Below, one piece after another: positions 26,301 through 38,689 of a stretch of 64,000 bases of DNA. The notes under the pieces are model-generated. The model searched no databases, was not told the DNA's origin, and was given only the letters and a program-made list of their open reading frames with translations. The DNA is from Musa acuminata AAA Group (taxonomy: Eukaryota; Streptophyta; Magnoliopsida; Zingiberales; Musaceae), in contig NC_088327.1 in NCBI RefSeq assembly GCF_036884655.1, positions 15,736,501 to 15,800,500 of the forward strand, read 5' to 3'. Both the position numbers and the translations under genes were made by a program. How positions within the stretch are numbered: position 1 is the stretch's first letter; every line of letters starts with the position of its first letter.

Positions 26301-29300
26301 CTGCTGAAGAAATTGAGTTGTTGTTGTTCCATCCCCGGTAATACATTGCATGTTGGAAGAAGCCAAAGTTACCATGCACTCACATATACATTCGACAAAC
26401 TCAAACTCGGTTTCATCAATTGCAGTAAAATTTGACCTAGATCTGCTCAGGAATTCTCTAGACACATTCATTAAAATCTGGAAGATCATCGTCATTGCAG
26501 AATCAAACTCCACAGCTGTAGCATCAGTAGGTCTTTTCCTGTTTGCACAAAACAAGGTTCAACAAGGATTTCAACCACAAAACTGAAATAGGTTTCACTT
26601 CCTATATACAAACAATCATACCTTTGACAGATGAATTTAAAAAACTCACAAGCATGGAGGCGAAATTCATTATACTGCAGTAAGGACCCACATCTGTCGA
26701 AAAGAAATGATTAATGTCCTCACAGGATATCTATTAATTCTGCATTTTGCTAACCAAAAGATGTATCAGATAATAATTAATAACATACCCGTGAATCAAA
26801 CCATATTTAGCAAGATCAGGCACAGGAGCCCATTCAGCATATGCATTTACAGCATTCAGAGAAGCTATTACAGTAGATGCATGCTGTTTTGCTGCATCCA
26901 ACTGTTGTCCTGCAAACTCACTCAAAGCAGCCCCGAAATGTTTTTCAAGCAACTGAAATGAGGCATCATGTACCTACTTAATTGTGTATCCATTGTGCAA
27001 ACACTTCATCGAACCAAAACAATCAAGTTTTCCAAAAGTATTGAGGCACAACAAACTTACAGAATATAGAAGTGGAAAAATTTCAGTCAATGATTCAGTA
27101 AGCCCACGCAAGAGTACTCTTCGCCTGTCACCTGTTAGAAACTCAGAATTAGAACAAACCAGGCAAGAAAAGATGTTACTTTTCATTTTAACATTGTTTC
27201 ATATTAGCTAGAAAGAGAAAACTTGACTATGGAAAATCTACCCAAGAGAAAACCCATAGCAACCTTCTAAGTCCTCATTATGAACTGTTATGTCTTCAGG
27301 AAGCCACCTCAGCACCATAGCAACTAACTCAGCCTGACATCATACAGAAAAATATACAAATTGTTGATTGTAAAGATGGTAATATGCAGTTTAAAAAGAA
27401 AAGGATGGTACCGTACACACTACACAATCAACATGACTAAATGATAAGAGGAGTAAAATTAAAAGTGGGTTATTAGGTTACCTCAATAGGACCTTTGATT
27501 GATAGAGAAACCAAAGTTGGTAGAAGCTCATGCCATAATGCTACTCCTTCTCTTCGAACAACCTTGTGCCAAAATAAAGGCAATTATATTATAATCTGCA
27601 TAATGATCCATATAAAATTCACAACAAATGACCAGGCAACACAAGCACCTCAGCAACTAAAGCAGCCGTCTGACTCTTCAGCGCCCATTCCTCATGAGGA
27701 TTTACCACCTCTGATACTATATTGATTGTGAGGTTTGCAAATTCTCTCCTTTCTGTAATGTTAAACTCATCCCATCTAAATCGAACCAAATGCTACAATA
27801 ATACATGAAAATCAAGATAAGGACATATTGTTATTGTACATCATATTAAGGATTTGAATTTCAGCCGAAAACCAATTTCAGCAACCAGTCAGACCATATC
27901 ACGTCCCAGTATATATGGCAGCATACTTACTTGTACAAACCAGTATCATAAAAGAAAAATATCAATAGAAAAATTAAATATCCACAAGTATAGATAACTG
28001 TATATGTATATGTATCTGTAAATAACTACCACCATGACTAAATTAAGTATCATTTGCTTAAACTTAAGGCATACCATTAGATTGATATGATAAAATAGAC
28101 TATTAGTTTCCCTTTGAAAAAAGAATGTACTTTTATAATTAGATACTCAACAATGATAATGTTGATGTTTACCATGTTAAAGATTATTCCAGTTATTGAA
28201 AAATTCTCATGTAGCATGTTAGATGAAGGATAAAAAAAAGATGCTCTATGTGAACAAACCTGCAATAACTTGAACCCATGTAGCCGGATCTCTGATGGCC
28301 AATTCCTCTGAACTAGAATCAGAGATGTGCTTGCCAAAGTTCGAATGTCACCACTCTTAACCTGCATAGCATATTAATGTAAATATATGAACATCACAAA
28401 CGTCTAAGATCAGATATGTTGGAGCTCCTACCTAGACATTGATTTCAGTCACGTGCACAAAAAAGATACAGTTTTGACAATGAAATGGAGTTCAACTGGT
28501 AAATGGTTGCAGATAATGGAAATCACGGATTGCAATATCCTATCACTATAAAGTATAAACTAACTTCTTAGACTAAAAATTCCACTGCCTGTCAAAGTAT
28601 TAAACTTTAGAGCACATGTCATATTATATCAAACATAAAAGTAGCCATTTTCAATGCTTCCAGTATACATCTTAGCAACATTGTGCATTGATCTGCAACT
28701 GTCAAGTTTCCTTAAACAACTGACACATTGTCAAATCTCCATTTTGATGATAATCAACTTGAGTTACAAAAGTTCAAATTAATACTGATGAAAACTCCAG
28801 AATCATAACACCTGAAAGTCAAGCATGGTTATGTGATCAACGAACCAAGGGGACCAGGTTCCGTTAGTCCTGAAACAATCATCCAATCTGCTCTGTGAGA
28901 AACAAAGTATCTATTTGAATAAAAAGAAGTTTTAAAACTATCTTAAAGAACTTAGCCAGACAAGTAAAATCCAAAACTACAAAAATACTGATGCCTTCAC
29001 ATGTAGATATTGCGCCCAATTTTTTTTCTAGATTTATATAGAATAAAGAACAGAGTTAACCTGCTAACAAATCAAGGTTCTAATGTGCAATGATGAAGGT
29101 TTACAGCCTATAAAAAATCAGCACAAATAGAAGTTCCAAATATCTCAACTACTTAGATCCTTTTTTTTTTTTTAATCTAACATTTAAGCTACACACTCCA
29201 TTGCCATGCCTTTTTGAATACACTAAACCACCAAAATAGAAAATGAAAATAGAACCTTATTAATAACATATGAGAACATTTTTTTATCACAGTAATGGAA

Positions 29301-30387
29301 ATGTAAGTTTGCACCAACTTAAGACAGATTTTTTGTATCTTTTTTTGTGAATCACTGTTAAAAGATAACATTTACAATCTTTTCAGCATATTTGACAGAG
29401 CCAGTCTCTAGTTTTATTTTAATCATATTTAATGTCATTTCTCTGAATTTCGTACCAAGGAACCTCTTTTAAGCTTTCACAGTACATGATCATATCAATT
29501 CTGAGTAATAGCATCTAGTACAAACTTGACATACATTTCTGCAACTTTAGCAGCAATCTGTCATCCTTTATATTTCAATCTTATTCCTCCTTTATCACAC
29601 CTTTTGCCACCCCGTTTGTTTCAGGATTGACCTAACAATCTGCAAATTGTGTTATTTCCTGAGCTAATTATTGGGCTCGCTCAGGGGTCATTCGAATATG
29701 TCATACTACAAGCGTAAACCAAGAGCAATCCAGTGGATCACAATGGGAAGAAAATTTTAGGAAGACCACTCTGGAAGAAGAACAGCAATCTTTTACAATA
29801 TGCCATAACATTTACAATCTTTTCAGCATATTTGACGGAGCCAGTCTCTAGTTTTATTTTAATCATATTTAATGTCATTTATCTGAATTTCCTACCAAGG
29901 AACCTCTTTTAAGCTTTCACGGCCTATGATCACACCAATTCTGAGTAATAGCAACTAGCAAAAACTTGACATACATTTCCGCAACTTTAGCAGCAATCTG
30001 TCATCCTTTATATTTCAATCTTATTCCTCCTTTTGCCACCCCGTTTCTTTCAGTATTGACCTAACAATCTGCAAATTGTGTTATTTCCTAACCTAATTAT
30101 TGGGCTCACTCAGGGGTTGTTCGAATATGCCATACTACAAGCATAAACCAAGAGCAATCCAGTGGATCACAACGGGAAGAAAATTTTAGGAAGACCACTC
30201 TGGAAGAAGAACAGCAACCGTGACTGATCAAATTCAAGAAAAGGACGTTGCGTAGCGTGAGTTCAGAAATGCTGACGGATTCCAGGTAGTCGACGGCCGC
30301 CTTCCGGGCGTCGGGGGGAGAGCCCCAATCCAGTGCGGCGGCGATGGCTTGGGCCACCGTAGTGGCTTTGCCGCTGCAGTCGTCCAT
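14388..30387 (-). CDS. HST: HASTY, plant exportin-5 orthologue, 1204 aa
   Basis: Twenty-two exons join in frame to 1204 residues, almost the length of Arabidopsis HASTY (about 1200). The start MDDCSGKATTVAQAI is followed by KAAVDYLES/VKSGDIRTLA and WPSEIRLHGFKLLQ, the importin-beta N-terminal type repeat. Next come WDEFNITERREF, PEDITVHNEDLEGDRRR and EWAPVPDLAKYG, the Xpo1-like HEAT region. Later conserved blocks are NDDICAAILDISFQRMLKK (about 420-440), YLDAMGPFLKYYPDS (about 572-586), ARLQICTSFIRIAKAAE (about 615-631), EVLAWLLEPLSKQW and WMLPPLLR (680-774), EVMEEKLLRDLTRE, TWTDGEA-like AWTDGEA, and DRDPAPRQ with KTSSPKEQKQL near the end. The family is karyopherins built of HEAT repeats that act with RanGTP at the nuclear envelope. 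In plants HASTY is needed for normal microRNA accumulation and movement. No stop, frameshift or missing exon was found, so the gene appears functional. Confidence 0.96.
16273..18743 (-). other. HASTY intron 18
   Basis: A 2.5-kb AT-rich intron. Short open frames at 16459-16668 and 18033-18263 have no recognisable product. I see no transposon signature. Confidence 0.7.
19673..21449 (-). other. HASTY intron 15
   Basis: A 1.8-kb intron. Short overlapping frames at 20534-20968 do not match a family I know. Nothing else is apparent. Confidence 0.65.
23845..26300 (-). other. HASTY intron 9
   Basis: A 2.5-kb intron separating the exon ending FLQQ from the exon beginning MVEYYQH. It holds a 7-bp microsatellite at 24781-24820. 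The rest is AT-rich and shows no gene. Confidence 0.7.
24781..24820. repeat. (GGAAACT)n microsatellite
   Basis: Five 7-bp units of GGAAACT/GGAAATT in a row within HASTY intron 9. Confidence 0.85.
29367..30220. repeat. Tandem 440-bp duplication in HASTY intron 1
   Basis: Copy 1 (29367-29789) and copy 2 (29807-30220) start alike at AACATTTACAATCTTTTCAGC and end alike at AAGAAGAACAGCAA. They differ by scattered substitutions and by a deletion of about 11 nt in copy 2, where CCTTTATCACACCTTTTGCC becomes CCTTTTGCC. The repeat period is 440 bp. Copy 2 ends 56 bp from the exon 1 donor site. The duplication is non-coding. Confidence 0.9.
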
Positions 30388-31309
30388 GCCGGAGTTCGAG
30401 ATTTTTCCTAGACCAGAAATTAGGGTTTCGGAACCCGATCAGATCGCAGGTAGCAACGCACCAATTAGGGTTTGGCGGAAGTGGAATCGAGAAAAGAAGA
30501 CGACGCTTCCCGTTCGAGGGAGCGAGAGCAAAGAGGGGAAAGAGTGGCGGTGCTTCGGGCATTTAATTTTATTTATATTTACAGGTAAATTTATTAGCTG
30601 ATTTTTCTTATTGTTTTCCTTGGGCGAGAAAGGTGGGATTAGATAAAGGTTTTATTTCTTTGTTGGGTAAAAAAAGAAAAATACTTTATTTTCTTGAATA
30701 CACTAATTATTTTTACATATATATCCTATCAAGGCTTCAAAATAACGGAATAACCCTGTACACTCTAATAAATGCCCCTCTCACACAGTACACCCCTCAG
30801 TCAACCTCCATAGACTAAATACCATTAATCAGGATTATTAAGATACATAAATATCAATTAGAATTCAGAAATATATAACAACTATTATTAATAATAAGTG
30901 TATACATATGTAAAAGAATTGGGGTGATTTATTCAGAAAAGTTCCATCTTTTACTGGGAAGCATCCCACCTTTTTTTTTCTTTAATGACTAAAAAGCATC
31001 TGAATCGGTGCAGCGAACCAATCAATACCTCACATGAGATCGGTTCATCTCCTCAAGGGTAATTGAATAAAGGTTGTTTAACTCTTGTCTCTTCCGAATG
31101 TAATCGTAAATGATAACTCTGTGTGATGGAGCCCTCTCCATCGTCTTCTAGTCTGTTTTTGAGCGGAGTCATCTACTATGCATTTTATTGATGATATGTA
31201 TGTTTTTCTTAATGCATGTTTATCATATTATTATTTTTATATTATCTAAACCTAAATAATTAGAGAAAAAATAAAAATAATTATCATATGAGAATTTTAC
31301 TGTAACTGA
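30388..31309. other. HASTY 5' flank and promoter region
   Basis: Directly upstream of the HASTY start codon. The first 170 bases are GC-richer and probably hold the 5' UTR. The open frame at 30263-30562 is a shadow that overlaps exon 1 in another frame. Beyond about 30560 the sequence turns AT-rich. I do not call a TATA box. Confidence 0.45.
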
Positions 31310-32529
31310 GCTTAGACTAGAGAAGAGAAGAAAAATTGATGAAGAAAAAAAGGGTGGTATTCGAGGATTTTGTACCAATTCATCATCACCCTTGGAATTA
31401 ACTTTTTTTAAAACAAGTATTTTAACCCAAGATTGAATGATAAATTTGTTAATCTAGAATTTATGAAAATTCTAACATATTTGTCTTATCTTAACTATAA
31501 TATTTTATGTAAAATTTTGATTTGGGTAAAACTTAATTATTTGAAAACTAGATTCTTATTTATTTCTTTGTATAAAATTTACATTTGAGAGAAAAAAAAT
31601 TTATTATAAACTAAACTCTTAGATCTTTCTTTCAATATCTTATTTAGTTGATTTGAAGTATAAATATTTATTTAAATATTTATTTCTTTTGATTATTTTA
31701 ATTTTATTAAATAGAGATAATATGTTCTGACCTCTCTATACTAAATCAAGTGGATAACTCTAATTTATACAAAACTTATTTCATCTAAAAAAAGACTCAT
31801 ATATTTTTCAAAAATATATTTTGTTTGAATAAATTAGAGTATAATTTATTATCTAAATATCTAGTGCAATATACCTCGTATATTCTACCAAAACAGATTT
31901 ATTCTTAAATTTATTAGTTTTTGTTTCTATCTTTGTGAACTTTAGCTAAAATTCCTCCCATAAATGAGTTTTATGTGGCTACTTTAAATTTTTGTATATC
32001 TTATCATTAGTTCATGATTGTCTCATATTGCATCGTATGTGCATTTGTTGCTTCCTATACATTCTAACTTTCAGAATATCCTTTTATATTTTGATAATTA
32101 TGAGATAATATGCTAGAAATTAAAAAAAAGGACTTATGTGTAGAACTTATAATGCTCTTGTTAGCCCCAATGACTTCATCCGAGAGGATGGAGCTCTATG
32201 AGAGAATAATATTAATGGTTATCTAGAAATAGATGAATATGATCTTACTTCATTTTTTATATTTTTTAACATATTTTCTAAAGTAGATGTTTATGTGTCC
32301 CTATATGCTATTTGGATAAAAATGAAATGAATAAAATGTCAAATATTACATTTGAGTTAATGTTTTGTATTTATTTCTTGGTATGCTCTTATAATATTCT
32401 TTACTCCATTGTTATGAATGAATTAAAAGAAAATATCAAATGTGACTATACTCTTGAGCTAATAACTTGTATCTTAATACTGAGTAGTTTATATGTTGCT
32501 CATTGCTTACTTGTATGTTTCTAATAAAA

Positions 32530-32589
<60 letters not shown>

Positions 32590-33180
32590 CTCTTGTATTT
32601 ATGCGATTCTTATGTTATATAATTTGTTATCTATACCTTGATTCTTATGTTATATAATTTATTATCTTTTAGTCATATATATGTTAGTCATTTACTGAGC
32701 TTTTTAGCTCATATATTGCTATATAAATTTTTTAAGTTAGTTTGTCACTCATCTTAATATTAGGTGGGGGCTGAGGTAATATAATGATAGAAGATTTTGG
32801 TAAATTTTTGGTGGCTTAACATGGTATCATTATAAAAGTACACTTTGCATATAATGTTATTAAAAATCTAAATTGATGTGACTTGTAAAGATGAAATAAC
32901 CTCTTTTGTGGTTATTAATGATTTTTAAGTTGGTCTTGGGTTTTATAGAGTTAATGTGTGAAGTAGTGAATGATTATAAATTATATATATTTTATAGATC
33001 CTAATAATAATTTAATACTTTTGGTGTCCTTATAAGTTCACTAAGAGTAAAAGAGACGATGACTCGAAATTTAATAACAAAAGAGTTAAGACATCTAGAT
33101 TTGAAAAAGTAAAGTCACAACAAAAACTCAATCATAGTAAAATATATGAGAAATTATAAAACAAATTAGTGCTTTTGGAT
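31310..33180 (+). repeat. Old copy of the LTR-derived macro-repeat, without the minisatellite
   Basis: Block by block this matches the later units in the same order: GAGAAGAGAAG...TTGATGAAG, AACAAGTATTTTAACCC, AGATAATATGTTCTGACC, TTTGGATAAAAATGAAATGAATAAAATGTCAAAT, TGTTAGTCATTTACTGAGC, TTGCTATATAAATTTTTTA. Identity is visibly lower than between the later units. Where those units have 600 bp of 30-bp repeats, this copy has only about one unit (near 32380: TTGGTATGCTCTTATAATATTC). It also has an (AT)n tract at 32532-32587 that the others lack. Confidence 0.65.
32532..32587. repeat. (AT)n microsatellite
   Basis: About 28 AT units without interruption. Confidence 0.95.
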
Positions 33181-34879
33181 GATTATAAGCAAAACAGAAG
33201 CTCTTTTATTTTATGAAACAGAAAGTTATGTCATTGCATATATTTCATTCTTATCCAAAACACATATAGAAGTATATCTTTTTTTTTTTTTATAAGGGCT
33301 TATTTGTGATGTTGGAACCTAAATATAAATATTAGAAATTTGATATGATTTATGAAAGATTCATATTAAGTTAAAAAAAATAGTAGACATGTGTCACTAG
33401 CTAACCTAAGATTGGTGTCACCTATGTTTGTTCTATGGATGACACATAAGCATCTTTCATGCATGCTTGCCACCTTGCAATCCTTATTTGCCAAATCTAA
33501 TACATTAGAGGAGAAACTAAAGGTGGGAAACCTGTTGCAAATAATGTAGGATTGAGAAGAGAAGGGAAGAGGAATTGAAGTAAAGGAAGAAGAAGCTTTG
33601 CTTCGGCTTAAGGTTTTACATCAATTTAATAAATTTGGGACTTAAAATTTTCTAAAGCAAGTGTTCTAATCCCTTCCTACAGAATTTTGATCTTTGATTT
33701 CATCTTAATTCTAAAAATTTTGAAAGATTTTGGCTTCAAATATAATATTTATATCGTTTGGATATAAAATAATGAATCTGAAAATTTTCAAACCTTTCTG
33801 CCTTATTCTAGTCATAACTTTATGCTCAGATTCTTGATTTTGGAAAAACCATATTTATCTGAAAATTAACTTATAGACTTTCTTTTACTATTAAGACTAA
33901 TAAATTTGGAGTCTACTTGTCTACTCAAACTATTATTTAAATTAACCCTATGAAATCTATAAAACAAAGACTATTAGTTTTGACCTTTCAGTACTCTTAC
34001 TTATAACTCTATGTTGAAAACGCTGATTTATGCAAAAACATGATTTATCAAAAACTAGATTTATAAATGTTTTTGTGCATATCATATTTATATGATTTGG
34101 AGCATAATTTCTATTGAATCATATGTTTGAATCAACTCTATAAATTTTGCAAAATAGGGATAATATTCTCTGACCTTAGGTTACTAAATTATTTATAACT
34201 CCTTGTTGGAAACTCTTATTCATACAAAATTTGATTTATCAAAAATTAATATGATATATCTTTCGAAAGACCCCATTTTTCGTAAATTGGAGCATAATTA
34301 GTTTTTCAAATAATTGTGCCTTTCAAATTCTATTAAAATCGAGCTTTGATTGATTTTACCTATTCTTGTTTCATCACTTCAGAAATTAATTTCAACTAAA
34401 ATCTTTACTTTAGTTGAGCTTTAAATTATTGCTTTGAATTCCTGTTTGCTCTTATCCTTCAATTATTTATATACCTGAATCTATTATGTAAATTTTATGT
34501 TTGTATCACATAGTTTTGTATAGGCATATGCATTCCGTTATCCACTTGTGTTCCTGATATATCCTAATTTTATTGTTCACAATACCATTTTGTACTCTAG
34601 TATTTATGGGATAATGTGAACCTTTGCTAGAAATGGTAAAGGGATTATTTGAAACTTTGCCAGAAATGGTAAAGGGTATGTGCCTAGAGCCCACGATGCT
34701 TTAGATTAAGTTTAGTGGTCTTTCAGAAACGGATGGACCATATTATGTTATGATTCTACTTCACTATCTATATGTTTGATATGATATATAGAGCTTTGAT
34801 TATATGTTTTTATATGTGCTTTGGATAAGAATGAAATGTATGCAATGTCAAATGCGACATTTGAGCTTTTGATTTGTAT

Positions 34880-35515
34880 TTGTTATTGATATGTTCCGAA
34901 ATATTTCATATGCTATTGATATGTTTTGAAACATTTCATACACCATTAATATGCTCTGAAATGTTTCATTTGCTATTGATATGCTCCGAAATGTTTCATC
35001 CGCTAATGATATGCTTTGAAATGTTTTATATGCCATTGATATGCTCCGAAACATTTCATATGCCATTGATATGCTCCAAAATGCTTCATATGTCATTGAT
35101 ATGTTCCGAAATATTTCATCTGCCATTGATATGTTCCGAAATATTTCATCTGCTATTGATATACGCCGAAATATTTTATACGTCATTGATATGCTCCGAA
35201 ACATTTCATATGCCATTGATATGCTCCAAAATGCTTCATATGCCATTGATATATTTTGAAACATTTCATACGCCATTGATATGTTCCAAAACATTTTATC
35301 CACCATTGATATGCTCTGAAATGTTTCATCTACCTTTGATATGCTCCAAAATGTTTCATATGCCTTTGATATGCTCCAAAATGTTTCATATGCCTTTGAT
35401 ATGCTCCGAAACATTTCATATGCTATTGATATACTCTAAAATGCTTCATATGTTATTAATATTATTCTGAAACATTTCATATACCATTAATATACTCCAA
35501 AACACTCCTTACTTC
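34880..35515. repeat. 30-bp minisatellite array, unit A
   Basis: About 21 units with the consensus ATTGATATGCTCCGAAACAT plus TTCATATGCC, period 30. Variation is mainly C/T and A/G at fixed positions. Because the period is a multiple of three and the consensus lacks stops in several frames, long frames of decapeptide repeats appear on both strands (34874-35470 plus, 34848-35414 minus). I regard these as non-coding. Confidence 0.95.
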
Positions 35516-36654
35516 ATTGATATACTCAAATTAGTCTTTACTCTCTTATTATGAACAAAACATGCTTCAAATGAAATGACATTGTAATTCTACATTTGTT
35601 GAGTGGCTACCTATGAACTATTGCATTCCTGCCTTGTATTTGGTATCTTATTTGTTTGAAACTATCCTCTTTCATCATGGATATGTTAGTCGCTTGCTGA
35701 GCTCTATATGCTCACTCTATTGCTATATAAATTTTTTAGGATAGCTTGTCGCTCACTTAAATGTTTAAATTGGATCGAGGCTTTGGAAAGTTAGAAGATT
35801 GTTGGACAAATCTTTAGTGGATGATATGCTTTTATTGTATAAGCATACTTGGTGTCTAATTAAATGTTGATGATAAATATGAGCTTATGAGTTTTGTAAA
35901 AGTTTAAAGGACATTTCATGTTTATGATTTTATAGTATTAAGTTTAATTTGTATAATGATATGAACATGTTGTAAATATTAGTTTTTGTGATTATATAGA
36001 ATACCACACTTGTGGATTTATGAGGTGGTTATTATCTTGGTGAATTAGGTTCAGATTTTATAATTTATTGAGTGTTATGGTATATGATTTTAAATTGCAT
36101 AGGTTTTATGAATTGTGAAATTATATATTCGAATGATTTGAATATTTTATCAGTATACTCAAATGTGTGTTTGGATCCTGGGATGAAGTTTTGTTGAATT
36201 ATAATAATGATAGGTTCACACCTCCTGAACGTGAAAATTTAGGGGGCATTATAGAGAGAAAAATTTGAGTCCCAAATGTATGGAATTGATGCAAAACCTA
36301 AAGCCAAAGCAAAGCTTCTTCTTCCTTTACTTCAATTCCTCTTCCCTTCTCTTCCCAATCCTACGTTGGATGCAATAAGTTTCCTTCCTTTAGTTTTTCC
36401 TCTAATACATTAGATTTGACAAATATAAGGATTGCAAAGTGACAAGCATGCATAAAAGAGGCTTATGTGTTATCCATGGAACAAACATAGGTGATACCAA
36501 CCTTATGTTAGCTAGTGAAGCATGTCCACCATTTTTTTTTAACTTAATATGAATCTTTTACAAATCATATCAAAATTTTAATATTTACATTTAGGTCCCA
36601 ACATTACAAATAAGACCTTATAAAATTTTCAACAATAAGGGATGTTGCACTCTC

Positions 36655-37020
36655 GAAACATATTAATGACATATGAAATATTTCAAAGCATATTAAGGGA
36701 ATATGAAATGTTTCGAAGTATATTAGTGATATATAAGACATTTTAGAGCATATCAATGGTGTATCAAAAGTTTCAGAGTATATCAATAGCATATGAAACA
36801 TTTCGGAGTATATCAATGGCATATTCAGAATATATCAATGGCATAAGAAGAATTTTGGAGTATATCAATGGCAAACGAAGCATTTCGGAACATACCAATG
36901 GAATATGAAATATTTCAGAACATATCAATGACATATGAAATATTTTGCATCAGATCAATGATGTATAAAATGTTTCAGAAGCACAAGAAATATTTCAAAA
37001 TATATCAAAGAAAAAATACG
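36655..37020. repeat. Inverted 30-bp minisatellite, between units A and B
   Basis: The same 30-bp repeat in reverse complement, more diverged than the main arrays, with the left-flank phrase GAAACAGAAGCTCAAACGTC at its end. Confidence 0.85.
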
Positions 37021-38689
37021 AAACAGAAGCTCAAACGTCGCATGTGTTGTTGCATATATTTCATTCTTATCTAAAGCACATCTCTCATTTTTTAAAATTT
37101 TAAAAGGGCTTATTTGTAATGTTGGGACCTAAATGTAAATATTAAAAAATTGATATAATTTATGAAAGATTCATATAACTAGCTAACCTAAGGTTGGTGC
37201 CACTTATGTTTATTCTATAAATGACACATAAGCCTCTTTCATGTATGCTTGCTACCTTGCAATCCTTATATTAGTCAAATCTAATACATTAGAGGAGAAA
37301 CTAAAGGAGGGAAACCTACTGCAAATAACATAGGATTAAGAAGAGAAGGGAACAAGAATTGAAGTAGAGGAAGAAGAAACTTTGCTTTGGCTTGAGGTTT
37401 TACATCAATTCCACATATTTGAGACTCAAATTTTTCTAAGGCAAACGTTCTAACCCCTTCCTATAGAATTTTGATATCTGATTTCATTTTAATTCTAAAA
37501 ATTTTGGAAGATTTTGGTTTCAAACATTATATTTCTATCGTTTGGGTATAAAATAGTGAATCTAGAATTTTTCAAGCTTTGACCTTTCTGCCTTAATCTA
37601 ACCATAACTTTGTGCTTCGATTCTTGATTTTGGAAAACCAAATTTATCTGAAAATAAACTCACATCACTTTCTTTTACTACAAAGACTAATAAATTTGGA
37701 GTTTACTTGCCTACTCAAACTATTATTTTAACTAACCATATGAAATTTGTAAAATAGAGACTATCAATTTTGACCTTTCAGTACTCTCTTGCTTATAACT
37801 CTTTGTTGAAAACGCTGATTTATGCAAAACATAATTTATCAAAAACTAGACTCATAAATATTTTTTTTTGTGCATATTAGATTTATATGATTTGGAGCAT
37901 AATTCCTATTGAATCATATGTTCTAATTAACTCTATGAATTCTACAAAATAGAGATAATATTCTCTGACCTTTAGTTACTAAATTATTTATAACTCCTTA
38001 TTGAAAACTCTTATTCATACAAAATTTAATTTATTAAAAATTAATTTGATATATCTTTCAAAAGATCCAATTTTGTACAAATTAGAGCATAATTGGTTAT
38101 CCAAATAATTCATGTAATATGCCTCTCAAATTCTGTTAGAATCGAACTTTGATTGATTTTGTCAATTCTTGTTTCATCACTTTAAAAATTGATTTTAGCT
38201 AAAATCCTTACTTTAATTTAGCTTTACATTATTGCTTTGAATTCTTGTTTATTCTTGTCCTTCAATTATTTATATACGTGAATCTATTATGTAAAGTTCA
38301 TGTTTGTATCATACTATTTTGTATAAGCACATGCATTCTGTTGTTATGCTTATGTTTCCGATATATCCCAATTTTATTGTTCATAATACCCTTTTATACT
38401 TTGGTATTTATGGGATAATGTGAACTTTTTCTAAAAATGGTAAAGGAATTATTTGGACCTTTGCTAGAAATGATAAAGGGTATGTGCTTAGGGCCCGGGA
38501 TGCTCTAGATTAAGTTTGGTGGTCATTCATAAACGGATGGACCATATTATGTTATGATACCACTTCACCATTTGTATGTTTGATATGATATCTAGAGCTT
38601 TAATTATATATTTCTATGTGTGCTTTGGATAAGAATGAAATGTATGCAATGTCAAATGTGACATTTGAGCTTTTATTTTGTATTTGTTA

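Larger units (their letters stand above)
14388..30387 (-). other. HST: Exon-intron model of HASTY
   Basis: Coding exons in transcript order: 30387-30277, 28361-28260, 27792-27649, 27562-27482, 27333-27264, 27131-27061, 26952-26789, 26693-26622, 26538-26301, 23844-23782, 23657-23370, 22278-22165, 22033-21907, 21817-21648, 21551-21450, 19672-19569, 19454-19154, 18979-18744, 16272-15775, 15666-15372, 15270-15087, 14467-14388 (stop TGA). The total is 3615 nt, which is 1205 codons with the stop. Every intron is GT-AG and every phase agrees. The last exon is least conserved and encodes a Ser/Thr-rich then acidic tail. The long introns are 1 (1.9 kb), 9 (2.5 kb), 11 (1.1 kb), 15 (1.8 kb) and 18 (2.5 kb). 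Confidence 0.9.
33283..37085 (+). repeat. LTR-derived macro-repeat unit A
   Basis: It comprises an LTR-like body in plus orientation (about 33283-36252), a 30-bp minisatellite within it (34880-35515), an inverted copy of the first 370-400 bp of the body (about 36256-36654, ending GGGATGTTGCA, the inverted LTR start), and an inverted stretch of minisatellite plus its left flank (36655-37085). The same order recurs in unit B, 3816 bp further on. The body carries a TTAGTCGCTTGCTGAGCTC block like that of long gypsy LTRs. No retrotransposon protein is encoded. Confidence 0.75.

Noticed and set aside
30263..30562. A separate 99-aa gene overlapping HASTY exon 1
   Set aside because: It lies in another frame of the GC-rich first exon and 5' UTR. 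HASTY exon 1 explains the sequence.
34848..35470. Repeat proteins of 188-198 aa on both strands
   Set aside because: Frames are open on opposite strands at once because the 30-bp consensus lacks stops. There is no family, no promoter and no codon bias.
34880..35515. A CRISPR-like look: many copies of a 30-bp repeat
   Set aside because: The units are directly contiguous with no unique spacers, drift gradually, and lie in plant retrotransposon DNA. It is a minisatellite.
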